Shown one piece after another: positions 1 to 8,259 of a DNA stretch of 64,000 nt. This DNA comes from Nostoc edaphicum CCNP1411 (GTDB lineage: Bacteria; Cyanobacteriota; Cyanobacteriia; Cyanobacteriales; Nostocaceae): assembly GCF_014023275.1 (NCBI RefSeq), contig NZ_CP054698.1:3410001-3474000 (forward strand). The letters are read 5' to 3'. Position numbers and translations under genes: made by a program. Within the stretch, counting starts at the first letter, position 1, and every line of letters begins with the position of its first letter. The notes under the pieces are model-generated. The model was not told where the DNA came from. It saw only the letters and a program-made list of their open reading frames with translations, and ran no database searches.

Positions 1-1
1 T

Positions 2-622
2 TTAATTACTGCCTTCATTCCACCTTCTAGCGGCCAATTAATTTATCAAGGTGCTGCAATTTCCCAACTGCGTCCCCATCAAATTGCTGCTTTAGGTATC
101 GCCCGTACCTTCCAAAATATCCGCTTGTTTGGGGAGTTATCAGCGTTAGAAAATGTGATAATCGCCCGACATTTACACACCAAAAGTAATATGATTACAG
201 GTGTTTTGGGATTACCACCAGCGCCTCGTGAAGAATTGAAGACTAAGCAGAAAGCTTTAGATTTATTGGATTTGGTGGGATTAAGCGATCGCGCTGACGA
301 AAAAGCCAAAAACTTTGCTTACGGTGATCAGCGGCGGCTGGAAATTGCCCGTGCTTTAGCATTACAACCACAAATTTTACTTCTCGATGAACCGGCGGCG
401 GGGATGAACCCCAACGAAAAGCAGCAATTGAGTGAATTTATTCGCAGCTTGCGCGATCGCTTCAATTTGACGATCATCCTTATAGAACACCATGTACCCT
501 TAGTTATGGGTTTGTGCGATCGCATTGCTGTATTAGATTTTGGTCAATTAATTGCTTTGGGTGAACCCGCAGTTGTCAGAAATGATCCGGCTGTAATTGA
601 AGCTTATTTGGGAAATGATTGA
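2..622 (+). CDS. ABC transporter ATP-binding protein, LivG type (5' end cut by window)
   Basis: This is the cytoplasmic ATPase subunit of a high-affinity amino-acid (branched-chain/neutral, LivG or NatA-like) importer. The reading frame is open from base 2, so the N-terminus with Walker A lies outside the window. Visible parts are the Q-loop region (ARTFQNIRLF), a degenerate signature (FAYGDQRRLEIARAL), Walker B (ILLLDEPAAGMNP), the switch His (LIEHH) and the usual LivG C-terminal stretch ending in EAYLGND. NPNE after Walker B is typical of LivG rather than LivF. The partner LivF-type subunit lies at 3082-3813; the two are normally close, and here an Rpn pseudogene and a tnpB element sit between them. 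Substrate is inferred from family only. Confidence 0.93.
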   Translation, partial: LITAFIPPSSGQLIYQGAAISQLRPHQIAALGIARTFQNIRLFGELSALENVIIARHLHTKSNMITGVLGLPPAPREELKTKQKALDLLDLVGLSDRADEKAKNFAYGDQRRLEIARALALQPQILLLDEPAAGMNPNEKQQLSEFIRSLRDRFNLTIILIEHHVPLVMGLCDRIAVLDFGQLIALGEPAVVRNDPAVIEAYLGND

Positions 623-624
623 AT

Positions 625-1536
625 TTATGTAAACAAAACTTGCACGAATTCGTCTAAAGAACTCACAGCGATACCTCCGGTAAGCTCCGCTAACGCGCTA
701 TCCATTAAAGTTTCTAATTGTTCCACACTTTCGCTCTCAAGCCTTGCTTCTACCTCTTGAGGAATTTCGCCAAAGCGTCGTCGCAATACTCGGATTAACT
801 GCTGTCGCGCCCCCTGTTGAACGCCTTGCTGAATACCTAGCTGAATACCTCTTTGCTCAATTTCCTGATATCAAGGCGATTCTCGCAATACTGCCATATC
901 CCACCTCATGATTTGTTGCACTAAAGGCGTATCTAACACAAAGCTAGCAAAAAATGCCAGCAATGATTCTAATTGGTTTAACTGTACATCTGCTCGTAGC
1001 GCCTGTAATGCCCGTTGCACAACTGATAACTCTCCCCCTCCTCGCAGGATTGGCACAAAGGGTAACAACGATGGTAGTGGTTGCTGAAAGACTATTTCAG
1101 CATCGATTTCCCACAAATTAATCACGCGATAATCTTGGATGGCACGTAATCCCAAAAATTCCTGCTCATAACTACTGACAATCGTTAAAGTGGATGGGGG
1201 CGGTAAAATGTTAACCAGTACTGGGTAAGTTGGCAGTCGATAGCGTTCTTGTGCCAAGGCAGTATATGCTCTCATCCGTAGAGGCATCTGTGCCGTGTAA
1301 CGCAACTGTAGTTCATTTAATACTAAAAAATCTCCATGAGTGGGACTGTATGCCTTCACCAAAACATGTGTTTCCCGGCTAATCCACTGAAACTCAGAAC
1401 CGAGAATTTCTTTCGCCACAACTTCAGGACGCTGTGTTACCCACTGTACCCATGCATCGGGAGCTAAATTAATTAGTCTTTTGCTACCAATATCTGCTGC
1501 TTTTGCCACAAGACGCTTGATTTCTGCAAGCCGCAC
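625..1536 (-). pseudogene. Rpn-family (putative transposase/nuclease, DUF4351-type tail) with in-frame TGA
   Basis: The main frame (871-1536, 221 codons) matches the cyanobacterial Rpn/PDDEXK-like family, with motifs such as ADIGSKRLINLAPDAW, FLVLNELQLRY and YRVINLWEID. It ends at a TGA (871-873) directly after VLRESP. Translation continues in the same frame for 82 more codons to TAA at 625-627, giving a coiled, Gln-rich tail (IQLGIQQGVQQGARQQ) and a DUF4351-like end (LRRRFGEIP, LDEFVQVLF). From memory, relatives read ESPW at the stop position, so TGG to TGA is the simplest explanation. The only starts are GTG codons (1536 or nearby), next to the tnpB element's left hairpin, so the true start may have been lost to that insertion. 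Family members promote recombination-like events in enterobacteria. Confidence 0.8.
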
Positions 1537-1537
1537 A

Positions 1538-1558
1538 CTCGTGACTTCAAGTCATGAG
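1538..1558. repeat. Left-end hairpin of the tnpB element
   Basis: A ten-base-pair stem (CTCGTGACTT / AAGTCATGAG) with a minimal loop and one G-T pair. It is the left subterminal hairpin expected for an IS200/IS605-type end and lies a few bases from the GTG start of the Rpn pseudogene on the other strand. Confidence 0.6.
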
Positions 1559-1640
1559 TTAGGCGTTCCATATTTCTTTTAGAATAGGAGATGGGTGCGT
1601 CTTATGGTAAGATTATCAGAGCAAAATATCTGTTAGAGAA

Positions 1641-2900
1641 ATGCAAAAAGCGTTTCAAGTTACACTAATTCCTAATCACAATCAAGAAGTCTTAATTAAT
1701 AAGACTATTGGTTGTGCCAGATATGTGTACAACCGCTTTTTGGCACTCAAGAAAGAGGTATATAATACTGAGCAAAAAACCTTAAACTATAATACTTGCA
1801 GTCAGCAACTAACTGTACTAAAGAAAGAAATTGAATGGCTCCAAGAGGTAGATAAGTTTGCTCTCCAAAACTCGCTCAAGAATTTAGAGACAGCATACAA
1901 AAACTTTTTTGCTGACTTCAAAAAAGTGAAAGGGAAGAAAGGTGTAGGTTTTCCTAAGTTTAAAAAGAAGTATGGGTGCAAACAGTCTTACAAAACCAAC
2001 TTGACCAACGGCAACATTCAGGTAATAGAGAATCGTTTAAAGCTTCCGAAACTAGGTTGGGTAAGGTTTCATAAATCTCAGGACATTATCGGAAAGCTTG
2101 TAAATGTTACCATTAGTCGCACTTCATCTGGTAAATATATTGCTAGTATTCTGTGTGAAACAGAGATAGAAAAATACTCCCAAGTCACAAAAAATATTGG
2201 CTTAGATTTGGGAATTAAGTCATATCTTGTTACCAGAGATGGTGAAGTTGTAGATAATCCGAAGTATTACAGAACTCAAACTCGTAAGTTACGCTCATGC
2301 CACAAAAAACTATCTCGTAGTGTAAAAGGTAGTAGTAATCGAGTCAAAGCGAAAATCAAGCTGGCTCGTATCTGCGAACGGATTACGAATTTAAGAGATG
2401 ATTTTCTGCACAAACTGTCTACTCGTTTAATCAAGAAAAACAGCGTTATCTGTATTGAAGATTTGCAAGTTGCCAACATGGTGAAAAACCATAAGTTAGC
2501 CCTGAGTATTTCAGACGCTAGCTGGTCAAAGTTTGTTGCTATGCTTGAATACAAAGCTTTGTGGCATGACAGAATCGTGCAGAAAGTTGGTACATTTTAT
2601 CCCTCATCTCAGACTTGTAACTGTTGTGGTTTTGTTAACCCATTAGTTAAAGATTTAAAGCTGCGGGAATGGTCTTGTCCACAATGTAGTAGTTACAACT
2701 TGAGAGACGTAAACGCCGCGCGGAACATATTGGGCGAGGGATTGAGATTAATGAGCCAGTGCGGTGGACGGGTCTCCCGGCATAAAGCACCTGGCGTAGC
2801 CGCCGTGGGTATCCCGGAGGTTCTAAACGCCTGTGGAGAACTTGTAAGACCTGGAGCAATTCAGGCACAGATCGTTGAAGCAGGAATCACGCGACTTTGA
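1641..2900 (+). CDS. tnpB: RNA-guided endonuclease TnpB (IS605 OrfB family)
   Basis: A 419-residue TnpB, the ancestor-type nuclease of Cas12. It uses an element-encoded omega RNA to cut DNA next to a short motif. All RuvC-like catalytic positions are visible: Asp in GLDLGI (about residue 194), Glu in [10 protein letters not shown] (about 274) and Asp in RDVNAARNI (about 355). The zinc ribbon CNCCG...CPQC and an N-terminal helix-turn-helix region are intact. The stop codon TGA lies inside the right-end hairpin, so the coding end and the expected guide-RNA scaffold overlap. The gene looks intact and could be active. No tnpA is adjacent. Family assignment is secure; activity is inference. Confidence 0.95.
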   Translation: MQKAFQVTLIPNHNQEVLINKTIGCARYVYNRFLALKKEVYNTEQKTLNYNTCSQQLTVLKKEIEWLQEVDKFALQNSLKNLETAYKNFFADFKKVKGKKGVGFPKFKKKYGCKQSYKTNLTNGNIQVIENRLKLPKLGWVRFHKSQDIIGKLVNVTISRTSSGKYIASILCETEIEKYSQVTKNIGLDLGIKSYLVTRDGEVVDNPKYYRTQTRKLRSCHKKLSRSVKGSSNRVKAKIKLARICERITNLRDDFLHKLSTRLIKKNSVICIEDLQVANMVKNHKLALSISDASWSKFVAMLEYKALWHDRIVQKVGTFYPSSQTCNCCGFVNPLVKDLKLREWSCPQCSSYNLRDVNAARNILGEGLRLMSQCGGRVSRHKAPGVAAVGIPEVLNACGELVRPGAIQAQIVEAGITRL

Positions 2901-2908
2901 GTCGTGTG
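2888..2908 (+). ncRNA. Right-end hairpin, probable 3' part of TnpB omega RNA scaffold
   Basis: A nine-base-pair stem (CACGCGACT / AGTCGTGTG) overlaps the tnpB stop and is followed by GGTTCAA. In characterised TnpB systems the omega RNA is made from the 3' end of tnpB through the right end, and the guide is the flanking host DNA. By that logic the guide here would start near 2917. The 5' limit of the RNA cannot be seen. Confidence 0.45.
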
Positions 2909-3081
2909 AGGTTCAAATCTTTATCAGTAATTAATGGTGCATCATAAACATTGCAGTATTCTGGCGTTGGTTTTTAAGATGAAGCAATGTCTACGATGGG
3001 GTAAGCCTACGCACTGTTTTAAGAAATGTAGGATTGATGTATGTTAGGTTTTGAATCAACATTTCTGGATGTAAACCGCCG

Positions 3082-3813
3082 ATGAAATCCGATAGTAGAC
3101 CAAACTATACAATTTTAGAAGTTCAAGAACTTGATGTTAATTATGGCGGCATCCAAGCTCTGAAAAAGATTAATTTAATTATTCAAAAAGGCGAAGTAGT
3201 TACTTTAATTGGTGCTAATGGTGCTGGTAAAACTACTACACTCCGAGCTATATCTAAAATAGTTAATCCTAAGAGTGGCGTAATTATTTATAATGGACAT
3301 AATATTACCCGCCGCCAAACTCACGAAGTTGTACAACTTGGTATCGCTCATTGTCCTGAAGGACGCAGAGTATTAACGCGGCAAACAGTATTTGATAACT
3401 TACTTTTGGGTGCTTATATTCGCTCCAATCAAGCTGAGATAAAAGCAGATATTCAGCGCCAATTTGAGTTATTTCCACGTTTATCGCAAAGACGTAATCA
3501 ACTAGCAGGAACCCTTAGCGGTGGCGAACAACAAATGTTAGCGATCGCACGGGCTGTCATGAGTAAACCACAACTATTACTTTTAGATGAGCCTAGCTTA
3601 GGTTTAGCACCTGCGATCGTCCGGGAAATCTTCTCAATTATTGAAAATCTCCGGGCTACAGGCGTGACTATTTTGTTAGTTGAACAAAACGCGAATCTGG
3701 CGCTGCAAATTGCTGATCGCGGTTATGTTTTAGAAGCTGGTTCTATAACTTTAACAGGTGCAGCATCAGAATTAATTAGTGATGAACGAGTTAAAAAAGC
3801 TTATTTAGGGTGA
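3082..3813 (+). CDS. ABC transporter ATP-binding protein, LivF type
   Basis: A complete 243-residue LivF/NatE-like ATPase, the second nucleotide-binding subunit of an amino-acid importer. Walker A is GANGAGKTTT (about residue 44), the signature is LSGGEQQMLAIARA (about 152), Walker B is LLLLDEPSLGLAP (about 173) and the switch His region is replaced by LLVEQNANLAL, as usual in LivF. Length is normal (230-245). It presumably pairs with the LivG-type subunit at the window start; permease and binding-protein genes are not in the window. The antitoxin gene follows 35 bases downstream. Confidence 0.95.
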   Translation: MKSDSRPNYTILEVQELDVNYGGIQALKKINLIIQKGEVVTLIGANGAGKTTTLRAISKIVNPKSGVIIYNGHNITRRQTHEVVQLGIAHCPEGRRVLTRQTVFDNLLLGAYIRSNQAEIKADIQRQFELFPRLSQRRNQLAGTLSGGEQQMLAIARAVMSKPQLLLLDEPSLGLAPAIVREIFSIIENLRATGVTILLVEQNANLALQIADRGYVLEAGSITLTGAASELISDERVKKAYLG

Positions 3814-3848
3814 TGATTATAGTAGAGTAATAATCCAATAAAATTCTT

Positions 3849-4073
3849 ATGAACTGGATTAGTGTCGATGAAATAAAACGTGACTTATTAGGCTACCTTC
3901 AGCGCGTTGAAGCTGGAGAAACTCTTATAATTATACGTGGTGTAAAGCCAATTGCTGAAATTAAACCGACGGTAAAAGCACCTGATCTATCTAGACCATT
4001 CGGACTCTGTGCAGGAGAGTTTATTGTACCCGATGATTTTGATGAACCATTGCCAGAGAATATTATAAGTTAG
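3849..4073 (+). CDS. Phd/YefM-family antitoxin-like protein, orphan
   Basis: A 74-residue protein of the prevent-host-death antitoxin family. The N-terminal pattern (ISVDEIKRDLLGYLQRVEAGETLIIIRG) followed by PIAEIKP is the Phd/YefM fold, and the acidic tail (GEFIVPDDFDEPLPE) is the part that usually wraps the toxin. In cyanobacteria such proteins usually precede a PIN-domain VapC toxin. Here the next 124 bases hold no ORF and the next gene is an unrelated nuclease, so the antitoxin appears solitary. It could be a relic, act on a toxin elsewhere, or regulate by itself. Confidence 0.85.
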   Translation: MNWISVDEIKRDLLGYLQRVEAGETLIIIRGVKPIAEIKPTVKAPDLSRPFGLCAGEFIVPDDFDEPLPENIIS

Positions 4074-4197
4074 TTAACGGTTTTCAATTAACCGTAGGAC
4101 AACTAATTGGATGGTTGAAGTTGTAAACAATTGTATAAGTTCTTCTCTAGCTTTGGGAATACTAAAGATAGTAATTTACTAAAGTCAGAGCGAGATA

Positions 4198-5340
4198 ATG
4201 GATTTCGTGAATTTAATAAAAACGGGAAATAGTTGTAAATTTGCGACTGAAGCTGATTTAGAAGATTTTGTGTGGGCTAATTTAAAGGAACTTTTCGGAT
4301 TAATTCCGCTAAAGCGACAATATTATGTTAATGGTCAAATTTGCGATATTTTAGCATTGAGGGAAAATAAACAGTTAGTGGTGTTGGAATTGAAAAATGC
4401 TGAAGATAGATATATTGTTCAGCAGCTAACTCGATATTATGACGCTTTACAGGAAGTAAAACCTTTAGAAGACGAAATAGACTATCAACAACCTATTAAA
4501 TTAATAGCAATTAAGCCTAATTTTCATAGAGATAATTTTATAGACAAAAAATATCATCATTTAGCTATCATGTTTTTTGAATTCACTATTTTAGCAGACG
4601 AGTTTAACTACTATTTCCAAATAAAAGATTTAGATTTAGATAAGGTTTCAAAAATAGAAATTCCTCATGAGAACAGAGAGAGAAATGAAGATATACCTCC
4701 ACCTTCTAGAGGTCTGATTATCCGTCTAGCTAAATGCTCTTCTGAACAACAAGAAGGAATATTAAAAATTCGTCAAAAGGTTCTTAGCTTTGATAAACGG
4801 ATGGAAGAAATTTCTTCTGCTGTTAGTTTACGATATGGAAATGGTAATAGTAAAACAAGTAAATTCTGCGCTGAGTTTTACTTTGATAGTAAAGGAATAC
4901 CAATTATATTTTTATGGTTAGGTTTAAAAAATAATAGTAGCGATCGCATAAGTAGAGCAAGGATTTGGACAGATTGGCAAGACAATGCTTTGTTAGAGGG
5001 ATATGTACCAAGTGGAATTGGTGCAAAGATGAATTTATCCAAAAAGACACTTTCAAATCGATTAAAAATAATGAATGAAATAGCAGCAAATAAAGGTTAT
5101 AAGGATCATAAAGGATATAAAGACATGATCCAACATTCTAAAGATAGAAACAGAATAGCTAGGAAACTTAATAACTCGGAACCTTTAGCATACGAGGAAA
5201 GGAAATTACTAGAAATTGATGTAAATGAATTTAGCCATGTTATCGGGGGTGGAAGACTTAATACATATAAATTTGATCGCTATGATTCTCTAAATGGATT
5301 AGTTGATGTAGCTTTAGAAAAATGGCTAAAAAGGCTATAA
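4198..5340 (+). CDS. NucS/DUF91-like PD-(D/E)XK nuclease-domain protein
   Basis: A 380-residue protein whose first half resembles the RecB-like nuclease domain of endonuclease NucS. ATEADLEDFVWANL is followed by QICDILAL, which supplies the catalytic Asp, and VVLELKNAEDRYIVQQLTRYYDAL, which supplies the E-x-K and the following helix. The C-terminal half (about 190-380) is Lys/Asn-rich and not recognised; it may bind DNA or a partner. It is unusually AT-rich and stands alone between an antitoxin gene and a phosphatase. A short duplicate of its 3' end follows at 5388. Family role is DNA cleavage at mismatches or branched DNA; this specific role is unknown. Confidence 0.7.
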   Translation: MDFVNLIKTGNSCKFATEADLEDFVWANLKELFGLIPLKRQYYVNGQICDILALRENKQLVVLELKNAEDRYIVQQLTRYYDALQEVKPLEDEIDYQQPIKLIAIKPNFHRDNFIDKKYHHLAIMFFEFTILADEFNYYFQIKDLDLDKVSKIEIPHENRERNEDIPPPSRGLIIRLAKCSSEQQEGILKIRQKVLSFDKRMEEISSAVSLRYGNGNSKTSKFCAEFYFDSKGIPIIFLWLGLKNNSSDRISRARIWTDWQDNALLEGYVPSGIGAKMNLSKKTLSNRLKIMNEIAANKGYKDHKGYKDMIQHSKDRNRIARKLNNSEPLAYEERKLLEIDVNEFSHVIGGGRLNTYKFDRYDSLNGLVDVALEKWLKRL

Positions 5341-5387
5341 GCAAAGTATAACTATTGCAATCTTAAACATTTCGGCAGATTACTATA

Positions 5388-5426
5388 GTCGATATTGCTT
5401 TAGAGAGTTGGCTAAAAAGGCTTTAA
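5388..5426 (+). pseudogene. Duplicated C-terminal tail of the NucS-like gene
   Basis: Bases here encode VDIALESWLKRL and a stop, almost identical to the last twelve residues of the preceding gene (VDVALEKWLKRL, stop). It lies 48 bases after that gene's stop and has no upstream coding remainder. It looks like the end of a lost tandem copy or a small local duplication. Confidence 0.6.
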
Positions 5427-5582
5427 TAAAAACTACATTGACAGCATTTATAACTTTTCCTAATCATTAATATTATTAAATATTATTACGATTTTTGTCA
5501 TATATTAATATTTGCAGCCCTCCTTGCAGATATCTATATATTTGTTTAGCGGCGAATTCTATTCACCGGAATAATTAAACCT

Positions 5583-6230
5583 ATGAGTCAAATAGTCTGG
5601 ATAGCAAGACACGCTAACCGCCTCGATTTCGTAAACCCCGATTGGTTTCTCACCGCCGAACGACGCTATGATCCGCCATTGTCTGATGATGGTATGGTGC
5701 AGGCACAGCAATTAGCTAAACGTTTGAAAAAAGAAAATATTGGCCATATTTTCGCTTCTCCTTTCCTGAGAACCGTACAAACAGCAAACGCAGTTGCAGA
5801 AATACTCAATTTGCCGATCAAACTCGAAACAGGTTTGAGTGAATGGCTAAACCCAGTTTGGATGACAGAAGAACCCGAAAAACTCTCAACTCCAGCGTTA
5901 GCAAAATTATTCCCCAGAATTGACACTAGCTATACTTCGCGCATCGCCGCCAAATATCCTGAAACTCACGAAAAAGTGCGAGAACGTTCTGGGCAAACTG
6001 CCAGATGTTTAGCTACTGAGTTCTTCCCGCAGGATATCCTGCTAGTGGCACATGGCGCATCTGTGTTGGGCGGGGCAATGGGACTAGTGGGGGAAATTGC
6101 CAAAACAGAAGTTAAAGCTTCTCTATGTTCCCTGGTAAAAGTGGTACGCGAAGATCCAGAATGGTTATTAGAACTAAAGGGAGATACTTCCCATTTAACC
6201 CACATAGAAGAAGTGATTCGATTTGCTTAA
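5583..6230 (+). CDS. Histidine phosphatase family protein
   Basis: A 215-residue protein of the phosphoglycerate-mutase-like (branch 1) superfamily. The phosphorylated His lies in the N-terminal motif IARHANRLD (the usual RHG is RHA here). The second Arg lies in ASPFLRTVQTA, and the C-terminal catalytic His in LLVAHGASVLG. Length is normal for the family. Substrate cannot be told; members include phosphatases of sugar phosphates, nucleotides and proteins. It is 81 bases upstream of glucokinase on the same strand, so co-transcription is possible. Confidence 0.88.
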   Translation: MSQIVWIARHANRLDFVNPDWFLTAERRYDPPLSDDGMVQAQQLAKRLKKENIGHIFASPFLRTVQTANAVAEILNLPIKLETGLSEWLNPVWMTEEPEKLSTPALAKLFPRIDTSYTSRIAAKYPETHEKVRERSGQTARCLATEFFPQDILLVAHGASVLGGAMGLVGEIAKTEVKASLCSLVKVVREDPEWLLELKGDTSHLTHIEEVIRFA

Positions 6231-6311
6231 ATCTCTGATCGGGATTTGTGTTCATAGCTTCTGCTAGGTTGGGTATATCCTACAAATAAAGTAATTTCGC
6301 GAATAATTTCT

Positions 6312-7337
6312 ATGACATTGTTACTAGCAGGAGACATTGGCGGTACGAAAACTATTCTGCGATTGGTTGAAACATCAGATTCACCAGCTTTACATACTAT
6401 TTATCAGGAAAGTTATCACAGTGCTGATTTTCCCGATTTAGTGCCCATAGTGCAGCAGTTTTTGGTCAAAGCTAATACACCCATACCAGAAAAGGCTTGT
6501 TTTGCGATCGCAGGGCCCATTGTCAAAAATACTGCCAAACTGACCAATTTAGTCTGGTTCTTGGATACCGAACGTCTACAACAAGAATTGGGTATCCCGC
6601 AAATTTCTTTAATTAACGACTTCGCTGCCGTTGGCTATGGCATTTTAGGTTTACAAAAACAAGACTTACTGACGTTGCAAGTTGGCAAATCTCAACCCGA
6701 AACCCCCATTGCAATTATTGGTGCTGGTACTGGCTTAGGACAAGGATTTTTAATTAGACAGGGAAACTACTATCAAGTCTTTCCCTCAGAAGGTGGACAC
6801 GCTGACTTCGCCCCTCGAAACGAGATCGAGTTTCAACTGTTAAAATACCTACTGGATAAACATGATATCCAGCGCATTTCTGTGGAACGCGTGGTTTCTG
6901 GAATGGGAATTGTGGCAATTTACCAATTTTTGCGCGATCGCAAATTTGCCGCCGAATCTCCAGATATTGCCCAAGTTGTGAGAACTTGGGAACAAGAAGC
7001 GGGACAAGAAGAGAAAAGTGTCGATCCTGGTGCTGCTATTGGTACAGCTGCACTACAAAAACGCGATCGCCTTTCGGAACAAACCTTGCAATTATTTATA
7101 GACGCTTATGGTGCAGAAGCCGGCAATCTTGCCCTGAAACTCTTACCTTATGGTGGCTTATACATCGCTGGTGGAATTGCACCCAAAATCCTACCGTTAA
7201 TTGAAAACAGCGGTTTCTTATTAAACTTCACTCAAAAAGGCAGGATGCGCCGCCTCCTTGAAGAGATACCCGTGTATATTATCCTCAACCCGCAAGTGGG
7301 GCTAATAGGTGCTGCTTTATGTGCTGCTAGGTTATAA
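6312..7337 (+). CDS. glk: Glucokinase
   Basis: A 341-residue ROK-independent bacterial glucokinase (Glk family), phosphorylating glucose with ATP at the start of glycolysis and the oxidative pentose phosphate path in the cytoplasm. The phosphate-binding motif GDIGGTKTILRLVE is at the N-terminus. The catalytic Asp is in LINDFAAVGYG (about residue 101), the sugar contact in PSEGGHADFAPR (about 157) and the adenosine region in GGLYIAGGIAPK. Length is typical. Several HIP1 sites lie inside the gene, consistent with a native gene. Confidence 0.95.
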   Translation: MTLLLAGDIGGTKTILRLVETSDSPALHTIYQESYHSADFPDLVPIVQQFLVKANTPIPEKACFAIAGPIVKNTAKLTNLVWFLDTERLQQELGIPQISLINDFAAVGYGILGLQKQDLLTLQVGKSQPETPIAIIGAGTGLGQGFLIRQGNYYQVFPSEGGHADFAPRNEIEFQLLKYLLDKHDIQRISVERVVSGMGIVAIYQFLRDRKFAAESPDIAQVVRTWEQEAGQEEKSVDPGAAIGTAALQKRDRLSEQTLQLFIDAYGAEAGNLALKLLPYGGLYIAGGIAPKILPLIENSGFLLNFTQKGRMRRLLEEIPVYIILNPQVGLIGAALCAARL

Positions 7338-7382
7338 CAGCTGGCATCATCAGTAAGATCAGCATCTCAAAAGGCAAAAAAT

Positions 7383-7985
7383 ATGACAATTAAAAGTCTG
7401 TTGCCATTAATCGCCGCCACCTTTGTCTGTGGTGGTTCTATTCTCGTGGAAGCGCGTCAACCCAAAACCCCGGTGGCTGTTGTCAAACCAACCGTCTCTA
7501 AACCTGTGCAGCCACAATGGAAGTTATATACCCCTCCAGATGGGCGTTTTACTATTTTGATGCCAGGAAGTCCCAACAGAAACACCGAATACCAAAAAAC
7601 TTATATGGGGGAAATTACCTTAGAAATATTTGTCGCTGAACCACCAAAACAGCAAGTAGCATACATAGTTGCTTACAATGATTTTCCTTATAGTTACGGT
7701 GAAATGGCTGACCCCCAAGCTGTACTGAATAATGCGCGGGATATGGCTTTAAAAACTACGAAAAGTAATTTAATTAGTCAACGAAACATTCGTAGTTCCA
7801 ATAATCATCCTGGCAAAGAAATTGAGTACATCAATTCTGGAGGGAAAATCACTAAAAGTAGAATGTATGTTGCTGAAGGAAGATTATATCAAGTAATGGC
7901 AATAACTACAAAAAAACAGCAGAAGACATTAGCTAAAACCATTACTGGGTATTTAAATTCTTTCCATGTAGTTTTGAAAAAATGA
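7383..7985 (+). CDS. Exported protein of unknown function
   Basis: A 200-residue protein with an N-terminal signal-like segment (LLPLIAATFVCGGSILVEA), so it is probably exported to the periplasm or membrane. The mature part starts with a short Pro/Val-rich linker and then a domain containing WKLYTPPDGRFTILMPGSP, a pattern seen in many small exported cyanobacterial proteins. No catalytic motif is visible. It follows glk by 45 bases on the same strand. I cannot assign a function. Confidence 0.75.
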   Translation: MTIKSLLPLIAATFVCGGSILVEARQPKTPVAVVKPTVSKPVQPQWKLYTPPDGRFTILMPGSPNRNTEYQKTYMGEITLEIFVAEPPKQQVAYIVAYNDFPYSYGEMADPQAVLNNARDMALKTTKSNLISQRNIRSSNNHPGKEIEYINSGGKITKSRMYVAEGRLYQVMAITTKKQQKTLAKTITGYLNSFHVVLKK

Positions 7986-7989
7986 ATTG

Positions 7990-8178
7990 AAGAAGAATTC
8001 AGAAGTCAGAATTCAGGAGTCAGAATAAATAAGTCGGGGATTCAGACCCGCGACTTTCTTGTTGCACCACCAACTTGAAAATTTGGTGGGGTGCAAAAAC
8101 GCCGATTATTCAGACGCCAGTCATACAGAAAACATTTCTGAATTCTGACTCCTGACTCCTGAATTCTGTTCGATAACT
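7990..8178. repeat. Dispersed intergenic repeat with terminal inverted repeats and two hairpins (copy 1)
   Basis: Outer arms are built of AGTCAGAATTCAGGAGTCAG and its near reverse complement CTGACTCCTGACTCCTGAAT. Inside are two stems: one near 8032-8054 (AGTCGGGG...CCCGCGACT) and one at 8067-8089 (CCACCAA / TTGGTGG). The same architecture occurs at 27395-27803 and 60571-60738. It fills the gap between an exported-protein gene and a Uma2 gene. Confidence 0.75.
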
Positions 8179-8259
8179 AAAACCTCGACTATCTGAGCCT
8201 TGCAATCAATTGTGTGGCTCATATAGTGCTTTTTGTGTGTATGGCACAATCCAAAAATA

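Larger units (their letters stand above)
1530..2917 (+). mobile_element. tnpB-only IS200/IS605-type element
   Basis: The element is inferred from a full tnpB gene bracketed by two imperfect hairpins, as expected for single-strand-transposing IS200/IS605 elements. The left hairpin is at 1538-1558 (CTCGTGACTT pairing with AAGTCATGAG, one G-U). The right hairpin is at 2888-2908 (CACGCGACT pairing with AGTCGTGTG) and is followed by GGTTCAA, close to the conserved right end of cyanobacterial relatives. No tnpA (Y1 transposase) is present, so movement would need TnpA in trans. Exact ends are uncertain by several bases; no target duplication is expected for this family. It lies between the two liv-type ATPase genes and abuts the start of the Rpn pseudogene. 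Confidence 0.7.

Noticed and set aside
871..873. TGA in the Rpn gene as a selenocysteine codon
   Set aside because: There is no structured element after it and no family precedent; a plain nonsense mutation is simpler.
2905..2925. GGTTCAAATC resembling a tRNA T-arm
   Set aside because: No acceptor or anticodon arm can be formed around it; it is the right end of the tnpB element.
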